DNA from: Pseudomonadota bacterium
Lineage (GTDB): Bacteria > Pseudomonadota > Alphaproteobacteria > Rhizobiales > Rhizobiaceae
Reading direction: 5' to 3'
Assembly (NCBI GenBank): GCA_023387775.1
Contig: JAEWHN010000379.1
Coordinates: forward strand, 1-17,143
Length of the DNA stretch: 17,143 nucleotides
This document shows positions 7,056-15,015 of this stretch, one piece after another (position 1 is the first letter of the stretch; each line of letters opens with the position of its first letter). The notes under the pieces were generated by a model. It did no database searches and was not told the DNA's origin. It was given only the letters and a program-made list of their open reading frames with translations. A program made the translations under genes and the position numbers.

Positions 7056-7850
7056 ATGGCACAAGCGAGCAACGCGCAGCGCGAACCCTCGATGGAGGAG
7101 ATACTGGCCTCCATCCGCAGGATCATCGAAGACAGCGACAGCGCCCGCAAGGGTGCCGAGGACACGCTTGCACGCGACGAGGCGGGAAGCGACCACCTCG
7201 ATGGCGCCGTCATCGAGGTTGATGCCTTCCGCGCCGAATTGCGGGCTGCCCGCGCCGCGCCGGAAGCTGATCGGTCGCTGTCGCTGGCCGAGGTTCAGGC
7301 ACGCATCGCCAGCGAAGCGGAGTACGAGCGGGAGCCGGCCCCGAGTGATTTCGAGATCCCGGCGCAGCAGCCCGAAGCAATCGAGACGCACACCGAAACA
7401 CCGGCTCTCGCGACGCCCGAGTGGAGTGTGACACCGCACGCAGAGCCGGAGCAGGAAGTCTCGTCTGCAGTGGATGACTGCGACGAACAGGCGGCGGCGC
7501 CGCGTCATGAGCCTGTGGCTGAATATGTGGCCGAGCCTGAAGCGGCCAGCGAGGAGCCGGCCATCGAGTATCCTGTGTTTTCAGAGCCTGCGAGAGTCGA
7601 TGCCGTCTCGGCCCCGACGCCCGGCGAAGTCGCCAGGCCCGCCATCATCTCCGAACATGCCGGGCGCCAGGTTGCCGCTGCCTTCGGAGAGCTTTCCGAG
7701 GCCTTTGCCGCGCGCAGCCGCAAGACTTTTGACGAGATGGCCGAGCAGATGCTGCGGCCCATGCTGCAGGACTGGCTGGACAACAACCTGCCCACCCTGG
7801 TCGAGCGGCTGGTGCGCGAGGAAATCGAGCGGGTCGCGCGCGGCGGCTGA
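7056..7850 (+). CDS. popZ: PopZ / DUF2497-family polar organising protein
   Basis: A 264-residue acidic protein with the three-part PopZ layout. A short conserved N-terminal helix, REPSMEEILASIRRIIEDSD at 9-28, is the partner-binding region in Caulobacter PopZ. A long Glu/Pro/Ala-rich disordered middle spans about 30-195. A conserved C-terminal helical oligomerisation region spans about 197-264, including FGELSEAFAARS and LRPMLQDWLDNNLPTLVERL. PopZ forms a polymeric matrix at the pole that anchors the chromosome origin through ParB and recruits cell-cycle factors; in rhizobia it marks the growing or new pole. ATG 7056 fits the conserved start; GTG 7050, two codons earlier, has a better-spaced AGGGG and cannot be excluded. 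It lies between the tolC terminator and valS. Confidence 0.88.
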   Translation: MAQASNAQREPSMEEILASIRRIIEDSDSARKGAEDTLARDEAGSDHLDGAVIEVDAFRAELRAARAAPEADRSLSLAEVQARIASEAEYEREPAPSDFEIPAQQPEAIETHTETPALATPEWSVTPHAEPEQEVSSAVDDCDEQAAAPRHEPVAEYVAEPEAASEEPAIEYPVFSEPARVDAVSAPTPGEVARPAIISEHAGRQVAAAFGELSEAFAARSRKTFDEMAEQMLRPMLQDWLDNNLPTLVERLVREEIERVARGG

Positions 7851-8258
7851 ACTGCCAGACTTTGCTGGGCGTGGCGGGTGCGAAAAAAGCTGCGCTTGCG
7901 TGGATAGGGCGCGTGTAGGTTCTTGCCTGGCACATTGACTTTCATGTTCCTGGAAGCCGGAACAAGAATTTTTCCATCCACGCCCCTCGTGGCTGCCCCA
8001 TAATCGCTCGCATCGGCCTCACGGGAACACGGGTCATGAACCGGATGCACGCGGAGGGCGGCGTCCGGGCTGGTTGCGCTAGGGTGGCGTCACCGGGTGA
8101 TGAGCCCCCGGCCTTGGCGGCGGCTGGCCACGCGAAATGTGCGCCGATAGAGGATTGCACCCCGCACGCAACCAACTCGGCCCGCCGCTGTTGACTTGGT
8201 CATGCCCTTCCGATTTACACCGGATCGACAAATTCCGGACAATGCGGATCGAATTCCC
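7851..8258 (+). other. Non-coding gap between popZ and valS
   Basis: About 400 bases without a convincing gene on either strand. I can see a stem TGTTCC / GGAACA (7945-7964) followed by a T5 run at 7969-7973, which may be a weak popZ terminator. There is a short palindrome TCACC-G-GGTGA at 8090-8100. TTGACT at 8191-8196 with TTTACA 17 bases on is a weak candidate valS promoter. No T-box-like or tRNA-like leader is evident. Confidence 0.5.
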
Positions 8259-11042
8259 ATGCTTGAGAAGACTTACGACGCCAAGACCGTCGAACCAAAG
8301 ATTGCCCGAACCTGGGAGGAAACCAACGCTTTCCAGGCTGGCGCCGGCTCGAAGCCGGGCGCGGAGGCCTTTTCGATCGTAATTCCGCCGCCGAACGTCA
8401 CCGGCTCGCTGCATATGGGCCACGCCCTCAACAACACGCTGCAGGACATTCTGGTGCGGTTCGAGCGCATGCGCGGCAAGAACGTGCTGTGGCAGCCGGG
8501 CATGGACCATGCCGGCATCGCCACGCAGATGGTGGTCGAGCGTCGTCTGGCGGAGAAGAAGATCCATCGCCGCGACATCGGGCGCGAGGAATTCATTGAG
8601 AAGATCTGGGAATGGAAGGCCGAATCCGGCGGCGCCATTTTCAACCAGCTCAAGCGCCTCGGCGCCTCCTGCGACTGGTCGCGCGAGCGCTTCACCATGG
8701 ATGAGGGCCTGTCCAAGGCCGTCCTCGAGGTCTTCGTCACCCTCTACAAGGAAGGGTTGATCTACAAGGACAAGCGCCTTGTGAACTGGGATCCCAAGCT
8801 GCTCACCGCCATTTCCGACCTCGAGGTCGAGCAGCTTGAGGTCAACGGCAACCTCTGGCACTTCCGCTATCCGATCGAGGGCGAGACCTTCGATCCGGAG
8901 AACCCCAACACCTACATCACCGTCGCCACCACCCGGCCCGAAACGATGCTGGGCGACACCGGTGTTGCCGTTCATCCGGAAGACGAGCGCTACCGTCACC
9001 TCATCGGCAAGAACGTCATCCTGCCGCTGGTCGGCCGCAAGGTCCCGATCGTCGGCGACGAATATTCCGATCCCGAAAAGGGCAGCGGCGCGGTCAAGAT
9101 CACGCCCGCTCACGACTTCAATGACTTCGAGGTCGGCAAGCGGCACAAGCTGCGCGCCATCAGCATCATGACCACCGAGGCGACCATAAACCTCAAGGAT
9201 AACGAGGACTTCCTCGAAGGCCTTGATTCTACCGCTGAACTGCAGGCGACGCTTGATGCGCTGCATGGCCAGGACCGTTTCGCCGCGCGCAAGATGGTTG
9301 TGGAGATGATGGAGGCCGGCGGCTTCCTCGAGAAGATCGAGCCGCACCTCCACACCGTGCCGCATGGCGACCGCGGCGGCGTGCCGATCGAGCCCTTCCT
9401 CACCGACCAGTGGTATGTGAACGCCGCGGAGCTCGCCAAGCCCGCCATCGCGTCAGTTCGCGAAGGCCGCACCAACTTCGTGCCCAAGAACTGGGAAAAG
9501 ACCTATTTCGAGTGGATGGAAAACATCCAGCCCTGGTGCATCTCGCGCCAGCTCTGGTGGGGCCATCAGATTCCGGCCTGGTACGGCCCCGACGGCCACG
9601 TCTTCGTCGAGAAGACCGAGGAAGAGGCGCTCGATGCTGCCGTCGAATATTACCTGGCGCTGGAAGGCCCCTGGAAGGCCTGGGTAGAGGACAAGCTGGA
9701 GAACTTCAAGCCGGGCGAGATCCTGACCCGCGACGAGGACGTGCTCGACACCTGGTTCTCCTCCGCGCTGTGGCCGTTCTCCACGCTCGGCTGGCCGGAT
9801 CAGACGCCGGAACTGAAGACCTACTACCAGACCGACGTGCTGGTGACCGGCTTCGACATCATCTTCTTCTGGGTCGCCCGCATGATGATGATGGGCCTGC
9901 ATTTCATGGACGAGGAGCCGTTCCACACGGTCTACGTCCATGCGCTGGTCCGCGACAAGAACGGCGCCAAGATGTCGAAGTCCAAGGGCAACGTCATCGA
10001 TCCGCTGGAGCTGATCGACGAGTATGGTGCGGACGCGCTTCGCTTCACCCTGGCGATCATGGCCGCCCAGGGCCGCGACGTGAAGCTCGATCCCGCCCGC
10101 ATCGCCGGTTACCGCAACTTCGGCACCAAGCTGTGGAATGCCACCCGCTTTGCCGAGATGAACGGCGTGGCCCGCAACGACGAGTTCTGGCTGCAGGATG
10201 CCAAGCTCACCGTCAACCGCTGGATCCTCACGGAACTGTCGCGCGCTACCCGCGAGATCACCGACGGCATCACCTCCTACCGCTTCAACGAGGCGGCAGG
10301 CGCTGCCTATCGCTTCGTCTGGAACCTGTTCTGCGACTGGTACCTGGAGCTTTTGAAGCCCGTGTTCATGGGCGACGACGAGGCGGCCAAGGTGGAGAGT
10401 CGCGCGGTGGCCGCCTTCGTGCTCGACGAGGTCTACAAGTTGCTGCACCCGTTCATGCCGTTCATGACGGAGGAGCTGTGGGCGCACACGGCCGGCGAGG
10501 GCAAGGAGCGCACGACGCTGCTGTGCCACGCCGAATGGCCGGCTCCGTCGTTCGAGGATGCCGATGCGGCAGCCGAGATCAACTGGCTGGTCGACCTCGT
10601 CTCGGGCATTCGCTCCGTGCGCTCGGAGATGAACGTCCCGCCGGCGGCCATGGCGCCGCTGGTGATGGTTGGCGCCAACGAGATGACGAAGGCGCGCCTG
10701 GAACGGCACGACTCCGCGATCAAGCGTCTGGCACGCGTCGACGATGTGACCTTCGCGGAAGCCGCGCCGAAGGGCTCGGCCCAGATCGTCCTCGGCGAGG
10801 CCACCGCCTGCCTTCCGCTGGGCAGCCTGATCAACCTGGAGGCCGAGGCAGCGCGCTTGCAGAAGGAACTGGGCAAGGTGACCGAGGAGGTTGCCCGCAT
10901 CCACAAGAAGCTCTCCAACGAGAAGTTCGTGGCCAATGCGGCGCCCGAAATTGTTGCCGGCGAGCGCGAGAAACTGGTCGAGTTCCAGGAAGCCCAAGAG
11001 AAGCTGAACAACGCCCTGGCACGGGTTCGCGAAGCCGGCTGA
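8259..11042 (+). CDS. valS: Valyl-tRNA synthetase
   Basis: A 927-residue class I aminoacyl-tRNA synthetase that charges tRNA-Val in the cytoplasm. The HIGH motif is HMGH at 52-55 within PPPNVTGSLHMGHAL, and KMSKS is intact at 571-575. Between them lies the editing (CP1) domain with ATTRPETMLGDTGVAVHP and the proofreading region GSGAVKITPAHDFNDFEVG. The ValS-specific FDIIFFWVARM precedes KMSKS. The anticodon-binding domain follows (WNLFCDWYLELLKP), and the end is the Val-specific tRNA-binding coiled coil, about 865-925, rich in Glu/Lys/Leu. Length fits alphaproteobacterial ValS. ATG 8259 gives the family N-terminus MLEKTYDAKTVEPKIARTWE; an in-frame TTG at 8196 would add 21 unlike residues. It is probably transcribed alone or with popZ. 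Confidence 0.97.
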   Translation: MLEKTYDAKTVEPKIARTWEETNAFQAGAGSKPGAEAFSIVIPPPNVTGSLHMGHALNNTLQDILVRFERMRGKNVLWQPGMDHAGIATQMVVERRLAEKKIHRRDIGREEFIEKIWEWKAESGGAIFNQLKRLGASCDWSRERFTMDEGLSKAVLEVFVTLYKEGLIYKDKRLVNWDPKLLTAISDLEVEQLEVNGNLWHFRYPIEGETFDPENPNTYITVATTRPETMLGDTGVAVHPEDERYRHLIGKNVILPLVGRKVPIVGDEYSDPEKGSGAVKITPAHDFNDFEVGKRHKLRAISIMTTEATINLKDNEDFLEGLDSTAELQATLDALHGQDRFAARKMVVEMMEAGGFLEKIEPHLHTVPHGDRGGVPIEPFLTDQWYVNAAELAKPAIASVREGRTNFVPKNWEKTYFEWMENIQPWCISRQLWWGHQIPAWYGPDGHVFVEKTEEEALDAAVEYYLALEGPWKAWVEDKLENFKPGEILTRDEDVLDTWFSSALWPFSTLGWPDQTPELKTYYQTDVLVTGFDIIFFWVARMMMMGLHFMDEEPFHTVYVHALVRDKNGAKMSKSKGNVIDPLELIDEYGADALRFTLAIMAAQGRDVKLDPARIAGYRNFGTKLWNATRFAEMNGVARNDEFWLQDAKLTVNRWILTELSRATREITDGITSYRFNEAAGAAYRFVWNLFCDWYLELLKPVFMGDDEAAKVESRAVAAFVLDEVYKLLHPFMPFMTEELWAHTAGEGKERTTLLCHAEWPAPSFEDADAAAEINWLVDLVSGIRSVRSEMNVPPAAMAPLVMVGANEMTKARLERHDSAIKRLARVDDVTFAEAAPKGSAQIVLGEATACLPLGSLINLEAEAARLQKELGKVTEEVARIHKKLSNEKFVANAAPEIVAGEREKLVEFQEAQEKLNNALARVREAG

Positions 11043-11064
11043 GGCCCGTGATTCCAGTGATTCT

Positions 11065-11088
11065 GGGCGCCGCCGCAGGGCGGCGCCC
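11065..11088 (+). terminator. Stem-loop after valS, possible terminator without T-run
   Basis: A 10-bp perfect GC stem GGGCGCCGCC / GGCGGCGCCC with a GCAG loop lies 22 bases after the valS stop. No T-tract follows, so it may only protect the 3' end or assist Rho-dependent termination. Confidence 0.5.
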
Positions 11089-11149
11089 ACCGCGGGAACC
11101 TCGGTGACGCTACGTCAATTTGCCGTGTGACTTCCACTTTTTGCCGCCT

Positions 11150-11170
11150 TGTTGCCATAATGTGACAACA
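11150..11170 (+). promoter_or_regulatory. Operator-like dyad upstream of the fadL-like gene
   Basis: TGTTGCCA-TAATG-TGACAACA is a 21-base dyad with 7 of 8 arm positions complementary, centred about 243 bases before the fadL-like ATG. It contains CATAAT, a possible -10 element, though no good -35 is found. It could be a repressor site; the cognate regulator cannot be named. Confidence 0.35.
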
Positions 11171-11402
11171 TTTCGGAAGCCCGCTAAAACACTCGAATTC
11201 CGGTGTTTTTCGCCGCGGCAGGCGAAAAATCTCGGGCATTTTTGTTCAAATGCGATCGTTTTTTGGCGCCTTTCAGCGCGGCGGAGAGGCCGCTTCGGCC
11301 GCCTGCGCAACCTCCTCCGCCTTCGTGCGCCAAAACGTGGTTGCACCGCCTGCGGGAAATGGTTCTTCTAGCCAAAACCTACGTTCGGGGGAGGGACACT
11401 TC

Positions 11403-12686
11403 ATGAATGCAGCGCTCTTTAGATCGGTCCTGGGCGCCGGCTTTATATCGATCGCTGTCGCGGGATCGGCCAGCGCTGGCGGCTTTGCCCGTGGCACTGC
11501 CGACACTGACATCCTCTACGAGGATGGAAATTTTGCCATGCGCACGGGCATCACCTATGTCAGCCCGACACGGAAATACAGCGAGTTCGACGCTGCTCCG
11601 GGACTTGTCGGGACGAACTATACCGATGACTATGTGATCCCGTCCGCGGCGGTCAAAATAAACGTCACGGATGATCTCCGCTGCGCAGGCACCTTGGTGG
11701 ATAACAATGGCGGCACGGTGAGCTTTGCCGTGCCGAAGCCGAGCGGCAAGCTCAAGGAAGATTTCACGACCAACGAAAAGGCAGTTACCTGTGGCGTGAG
11801 GTTCCAGGCTGGACCGGGCTATGCCTGGGTGCTCGGCGGCGGGTTCGTGGAAAATTTCGACTATAGTCGTTTGAATGCACTCCCCTCCCTTCCTGGACCC
11901 GACGGGGCTGTGCCGCTTCCGAATGCCAACCTCAATCTGAAGGGTGAGAAGTTCGGCTATCGTATCGGTCTAGCATACGAAATTCCGGAGATCGCGTTGC
12001 GTGGGCAGGTTCTGTATCGGTCCGGCACTAGCTACGGAGCTGATGGATCGCTGACCGTCCCTACTGCGGCACTTCTAGGCGCCGAGGCCGACGCCTTGGG
12101 TAAGCAGGCTGCTGCGGCATTCGCGAACGGCGACCCTGTAACTGGCTTGCGGCTGATGGGTGAGGCGCAGGCAAAGTTGAACGATGCGCTTGGCGCCGCC
12201 GGTGCCGGGTTTAGCCAGCAATTCGCCGCTACGGGAACGGGCAATCTTCCCCAGAGCGTCGAGGTGAAGCTGCAAAGCGGTATCGCGCCCGGTTGGCTGG
12301 CGTTCGGCTCGGTCAAGTGGACCGACTGGAGCGTCCAGAAGGAACTGTTGGTCAATTCTGCGATCTCGAATACGGCCGACATCTACAACTGGAAGGACGG
12401 CTGGACTGTCACCGGCGGCATCGGCCACGCCTTCAACGAAACCGTTTCGGGTGCGCTCAGCCTGACCTGGGACCAGGGCGTTGGGACCGGCTGGGATCTT
12501 TCCAGCGACACCTACACATTGGCTGCCGGCGGCGTGATCAGGGACACGTTGGGCGGCGAACTGCGCGGTGGCCTCGGCGTCTCCTACCTGACCTCTGCCC
12601 GCGAAACCATGTACGGCCCCGGCAACAGTGCCGTCGACAATGGCTGGGCCTTCGCCGTCAACCTCGGCTACAAGGTCAACTGGTAA
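11403..12686 (+). CDS. FadL/OmpP1-family outer-membrane transport protein
   Basis: A 427-residue outer-membrane beta-barrel. Signal peptide 1-25 ends in GSASA. The mature N-terminus GGFARGTADTDILYEDGNFAMRTGITYVSP passes almost at once into the first barrel strand. Alternating strands run to the C-terminal beta-signal AFAVNLGYKVNW, which ends in an aromatic residue. Family members import long-chain fatty acids or other hydrophobic molecules. The roughly 40-residue N-terminal hatch with the NPA motif of E. coli FadL is not evident. Cys94 and Cys130 flank one long loop and could form a disulphide. Residues about 221-276 are an Ala-rich, helix-prone loop insertion. Start ATG 11403 has GGGAGGGAC just upstream. 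A very strong terminator follows. The barrel family is fairly sure; substrate is unknown. Confidence 0.82.
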   Translation: MNAALFRSVLGAGFISIAVAGSASAGGFARGTADTDILYEDGNFAMRTGITYVSPTRKYSEFDAAPGLVGTNYTDDYVIPSAAVKINVTDDLRCAGTLVDNNGGTVSFAVPKPSGKLKEDFTTNEKAVTCGVRFQAGPGYAWVLGGGFVENFDYSRLNALPSLPGPDGAVPLPNANLNLKGEKFGYRIGLAYEIPEIALRGQVLYRSGTSYGADGSLTVPTAALLGAEADALGKQAAAAFANGDPVTGLRLMGEAQAKLNDALGAAGAGFSQQFAATGTGNLPQSVEVKLQSGIAPGWLAFGSVKWTDWSVQKELLVNSAISNTADIYNWKDGWTVTGGIGHAFNETVSGALSLTWDQGVGTGWDLSSDTYTLAAGGVIRDTLGGELRGGLGVSYLTSARETMYGPGNSAVDNGWAFAVNLGYKVNW

Positions 12687-12710
12687 GCAATTTGAAATGC
12701 TGATTTCACA

Positions 12711-12737
12711 AAGCCGGGCGTTGCCCGGCTTTTTTTT
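12711..12737 (+). terminator. Rho-independent terminator of the fadL-like gene
   Basis: Stem AAGCCGGGC / GCCCGGCTT with a GTT loop runs into eight T residues (12730-12737), 24 bases after the stop codon. A canonical strong terminator. Confidence 0.92.
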
Positions 12738-12977
12738 GCCGGAATGTCAGCTTGTTAAGGCGCCGGATGCAGTGTGCGCATGCGCAATGTGAACATCCGG
12801 CTTGTGGCGATTCAGCAACAGTCTTGGGTGAAGCAATGCGCTAGAACGAGCCACGGTGAAATTGCCGTGTTCCCGCCATAAACCGGGAGCACTTCAATGT
12901 GGTCTCCGGACGCATTTTGGAATTTGGTTGAAGCAACCGCGCTTTGCGGAATGAAGAAGATGGGCACAAGCAAAATC

Positions 12978-13006
12978 TTGACAGTTAAACTGCCAAGTCG
13001 TCGTAC
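12978..13006 (+). promoter_or_regulatory. Candidate exoR promoter
   Basis: A perfect -35 TTGACA (within CTTGACA) lies at 12978-12983. The -10 is unclear: TCGTAC at 17 bases is poor, and TACGAT at 13004-13009 is better but 20 bases away. It would give a leader of roughly 110 bases before ATG 13123. Confidence 0.3.
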
Positions 13007-13122
13007 GATGAATACGGCACTTGTGTCCGCGCATTCAGGCGCGGAATGTATTTGTGCACGGGCAATAGTGTCGGCGGGTGCCGGCGCTTTTGCCAAGGGC
13101 CGCGCGAGAGAAGCACGCTGCT

Positions 13123-13941
13123 ATGCGGATTGATGTCGTTAGGACAGCCTTCCTGTCGGCCATCGTAGCCGTGGCGACCTTTGGCTTCGCAGGCGGAGCC
13201 ATGGCGCTCGACGACAGGGTTTTTGACGATAATGGCGAGGTGAGAGCCAAGTCCAATCCTTGGGCTGTGTTCCAGTTCGGCTTCTCGGCCTACAAGAGCG
13301 GCCACAAGCAGCAGGCGGTCGAAGCCTATCGCTATGCCGCCGAGAATGGTCAGATCGGTGCCACCTGGAAACTTGCCCGCATGTATGCCGAGGGCGACGG
13401 CGTCGACCGGAACGATTTCGAGGCCTTCAAATTCTACAGCGAGATCGTCGAGCAGGATGTGGAGCCCGGCAGCCCCGAGGAAAGCTATGTGTCCGACGCC
13501 TTGTTTGCGCTGGGCAGCTATCTGAAGAAGGGCATCCCCGACAGCCCGATAAGGCCCAACAAGATGGCCGCGCAGGAATATTTCATGCGTGCCGCAGCCA
13601 ACTACCGTAACCCGGACGCCCAGTTCGAGATGGGCAAGATGTTCCTGAAGGGCGACGGCGGCATGAAGGCCAGCATGCGCCAGGCCGGCCGCTGGTTCCA
13701 GCTTGCCGCCGAGAAGGGGCATGCCGGCGCGCAGGCCACCCTCGGCAACCTGCTGTTCCAGTCGGGCAAGGTTGTGCGCGGGCTGGCCATGATGACGGCT
13801 GCACTTGAGCGCGCCGCGCCGGTCGACCAGCCCTGGATCCGCGGAATGCAGGAAGAAGCCTTTGCGCTGGCTGGCGAGGCGGACCGCCGCACGGCGATCG
13901 CGCTTGCAGAAGACATCCTCACCAAGGGCTCGGCCCAGTAA
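13123..13941 (+). CDS. exoR: ExoR-like periplasmic Sel1-repeat regulator
   Basis: A 272-residue exported protein. The signal peptide spans about 1-28 (hydrophobic core, then GGAMA). The mature part carries Sel1-type helical repeats at about 64-96 (AVEAYRYAAENGQIGATWKL, YAEGDGV), 98-138, 147-182 and 186-216. It shares with Sinorhizobium ExoR the blocks FQFGFSAYKSGHKQQAVEAY, YSEIVEQDVEPGS, RGIPNSP-like KKGIPDSP and EADRRTAIAL. These comparisons are from memory. ExoR is a periplasmic inhibitor of the ExoS-ChvI two-component system that controls exopolysaccharide, motility and host entry; it is regulated by proteolysis. ATG 13123 is supported by GAGAGAAG at 13106-13113. exoS and chvI are not in the window. 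It is convergent with xthA. Confidence 0.85.
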   Translation: MRIDVVRTAFLSAIVAVATFGFAGGAMALDDRVFDDNGEVRAKSNPWAVFQFGFSAYKSGHKQQAVEAYRYAAENGQIGATWKLARMYAEGDGVDRNDFEAFKFYSEIVEQDVEPGSPEESYVSDALFALGSYLKKGIPDSPIRPNKMAAQEYFMRAAANYRNPDAQFEMGKMFLKGDGGMKASMRQAGRWFQLAAEKGHAGAQATLGNLLFQSGKVVRGLAMMTAALERAAPVDQPWIRGMQEEAFALAGEADRRTAIALAEDILTKGSAQ

Positions 13942-14021
13942 TCGAGGCGCGGACGCTGCGGTGCGCGCAAAGCGCGCCGATCGCCACCCGATCCTGGAAT
14001 TTGCCTTTTCGAAGCTGGCTG

Positions 14022-14048
14022 AACGGGCAGAGCCGAATTTTGCCCGTT
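14022..14048. terminator. Inverted repeat between convergent exoR and xthA
   Basis: AACGGGC (14022-14028) pairs with GCCCGTT (14042-14048) around a 13-base loop. A second stem GCGCGC-AAA-GCGCGC sits at 13963-13977. Neither has a T-run on either strand, so a role as bidirectional terminator is only suggested by position between two converging genes. Confidence 0.35.
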
Positions 14049-14062
14049 GCTTGATCTTGCCC

Positions 14063-14854
14063 CTATGCCGGCGCGAGGGCCAGTTCGGCTGCCACCGGCA
14101 CGTGGTCCGAAGGCTTCTCCCATGCCCGGACATGCTTTTCGATCGACGCCGTCGAAAGGCGGTTGGCGGCCTCGGGCGACATCAGCAGGAAGTCGATGCG
14201 AATGCCGTTGTTCTTCTGCCAGGCGCCTGCCTGGTAGTCCCAGAAGGTGTAGGTGTCCGGCGCGTCTGTGACGGCGCGGGTCGCCTCGGTGAAGCCGAGA
14301 TTGAGCAGGCGCCGGAACGCCTGCCGGCTTTCCGGCTGGAACAGCGCATCGTTCAGCCAGGTGTCCGGGTTGCGGGCGTCGATCGGCTGGGGAATGACGT
14401 TGTAGTCGCCTGCGAGAATCAGCGGCTCCTCGAGCGATAGACGGTCCCTGGCCCAGTTTTCCAGCCGCGCCATCCAGGACAGTTTGTAGGAAAACTTGTC
14501 CGTTCCAATCGGATTCCCGTTGGGCAGGTAGAGCGAAACGACGCGCAGCACGCCGTTGTCAGTCGAAAACACGCCTTCGATGAAGCGCGCCTGCTCGTCG
14601 CCGTCGTCGCCGGGGAGGCCGCGGTTTACCTCGTCGAAGCGCAGCTTCGACAGGATTGCGACACCGTTGAACCCCTTCTGGCCATGCGTCTCGACATTGT
14701 AGCCCAGCGCCTCGATCTCGGCGCGAGGAAACTGGTCATCGACTGACTTGATCTCCTGCAGGCAAACGATGTCGGGATCGCTGTCCTTCAGCCAGACCAG
14801 CAGGTTGCCGAGCCGCGCCTTGACGCCATTGATGTTCCAGGTGACGATTTTCAT
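14063..14854 (-). CDS. xthA: Exodeoxyribonuclease III
   Basis: A 263-residue member of the exonuclease III / AP endonuclease (EEP) family acting in base-excision repair: it cuts at abasic sites and trims 3' blocks. All key residues are present: Asn7 in WNINGVKAR, Glu34 in CLQEIKS (metal), Tyr109 in SLYLPNG, Asp150 and Asn152 in LAGDYNVIP, Asp221 in GIRIDFLL, and the Asp250-His251 pair in KPSDHVPV. The length is typical. The start is ATG at 14854 on the minus strand (MKIVTWNING); the TTG three codons upstream is unlikely. It lies about 160 bases after erpA on the same strand, but the terminator between them indicates its own promoter. Confidence 0.97.
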   Translation of the reverse strand: MKIVTWNINGVKARLGNLLVWLKDSDPDIVCLQEIKSVDDQFPRAEIEALGYNVETHGQKGFNGVAILSKLRFDEVNRGLPGDDGDEQARFIEGVFSTDNGVLRVVSLYLPNGNPIGTDKFSYKLSWMARLENWARDRLSLEEPLILAGDYNVIPQPIDARNPDTWLNDALFQPESRQAFRRLLNLGFTEATRAVTDAPDTYTFWDYQAGAWQKNNGIRIDFLLMSPEAANRLSTASIEKHVRAWEKPSDHVPVAAELALAPA

Positions 14855-14967
14855 GAAAACCAAACGACTATTTCATCGAAATCCTTGGTAGTGGAAACCA
14901 GTGTGGAAGTCGATCCTGCATTGCCTCTGAGGCAGCGATGACCGCAGAAGCCTGAAAATTTCCCAAC

Positions 14968-14995
14968 AAAAAAGGCCGCGTCGGCGGCCCTTTTT
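14968..14995 (-). terminator. Rho-independent terminator of erpA (works as bidirectional hairpin)
   Basis: On the minus strand GGCCGC-CGAC-GCGGCC is followed by six T residues and lies 20 bases after the erpA stop. The plus strand also has TTTTT after the stem. Confidence 0.85.
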
Positions 14996-15015
14996 CTCCC
15001 GCGAATGGCGGACAG

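Larger units (their letters stand above)
11043..11402 (+). other. Non-coding gap between valS and the fadL-like gene
   Basis: This 360-base stretch begins with the valS hairpin. It then contains a near-perfect dyad at 11150-11170, an A/T-edged stem AAAACAC / GTGTTTT (11186-11209) leading into a T-run, and a GGCCG-CTT-CGGCC hairpin at 11288-11300. It is richer in A/T runs than the flanking genes. An open frame in phase with fadL reaches back to 11250 but has no family likeness and no ribosome site. I see no separate gene. Confidence 0.5.
12687..13122 (+). other. Long structured leader between fadL-like gene and exoR
   Basis: About 436 bases without a convincing gene. After the fadL terminator it holds a nested palindrome (12762-12801), smaller stems CACGG/CCGTG (12852-12869) and CCGC-GCTTT-GCGG (about 12938-12950), and a candidate promoter at 12978. 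An open frame at 12897-13133 has no recognisable domain and overlaps the exoR start, so I do not call it. A small RNA or a regulated exoR leader is possible. Confidence 0.45.

Noticed and set aside
7928..7942. TGGCAC resembling a sigma-54 -24 element in the popZ-valS gap
   Set aside because: The -12 position reads CTTT and lacks the required GC dinucleotide at the correct distance.
9410..11107. Open frames of about 550 codons in another plus frame and on the minus strand (9453-11090) across valS
   Set aside because: They are shadows of the strongly codon-biased valS gene; the products are Arg/Gly-rich low-complexity sequences.
11250..11402. An N-terminal extension of the fadL-like gene
   Set aside because: It would place 51 non-hydrophobic residues before a clear signal peptide, while ATG 11403 has a good ribosome site.
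12897..13133. A 78-codon plus-strand open frame before exoR
   Set aside because: It has no ribosome site of note, no domain, and overlaps the exoR start and its ribosome site. It was treated as leader sequence.
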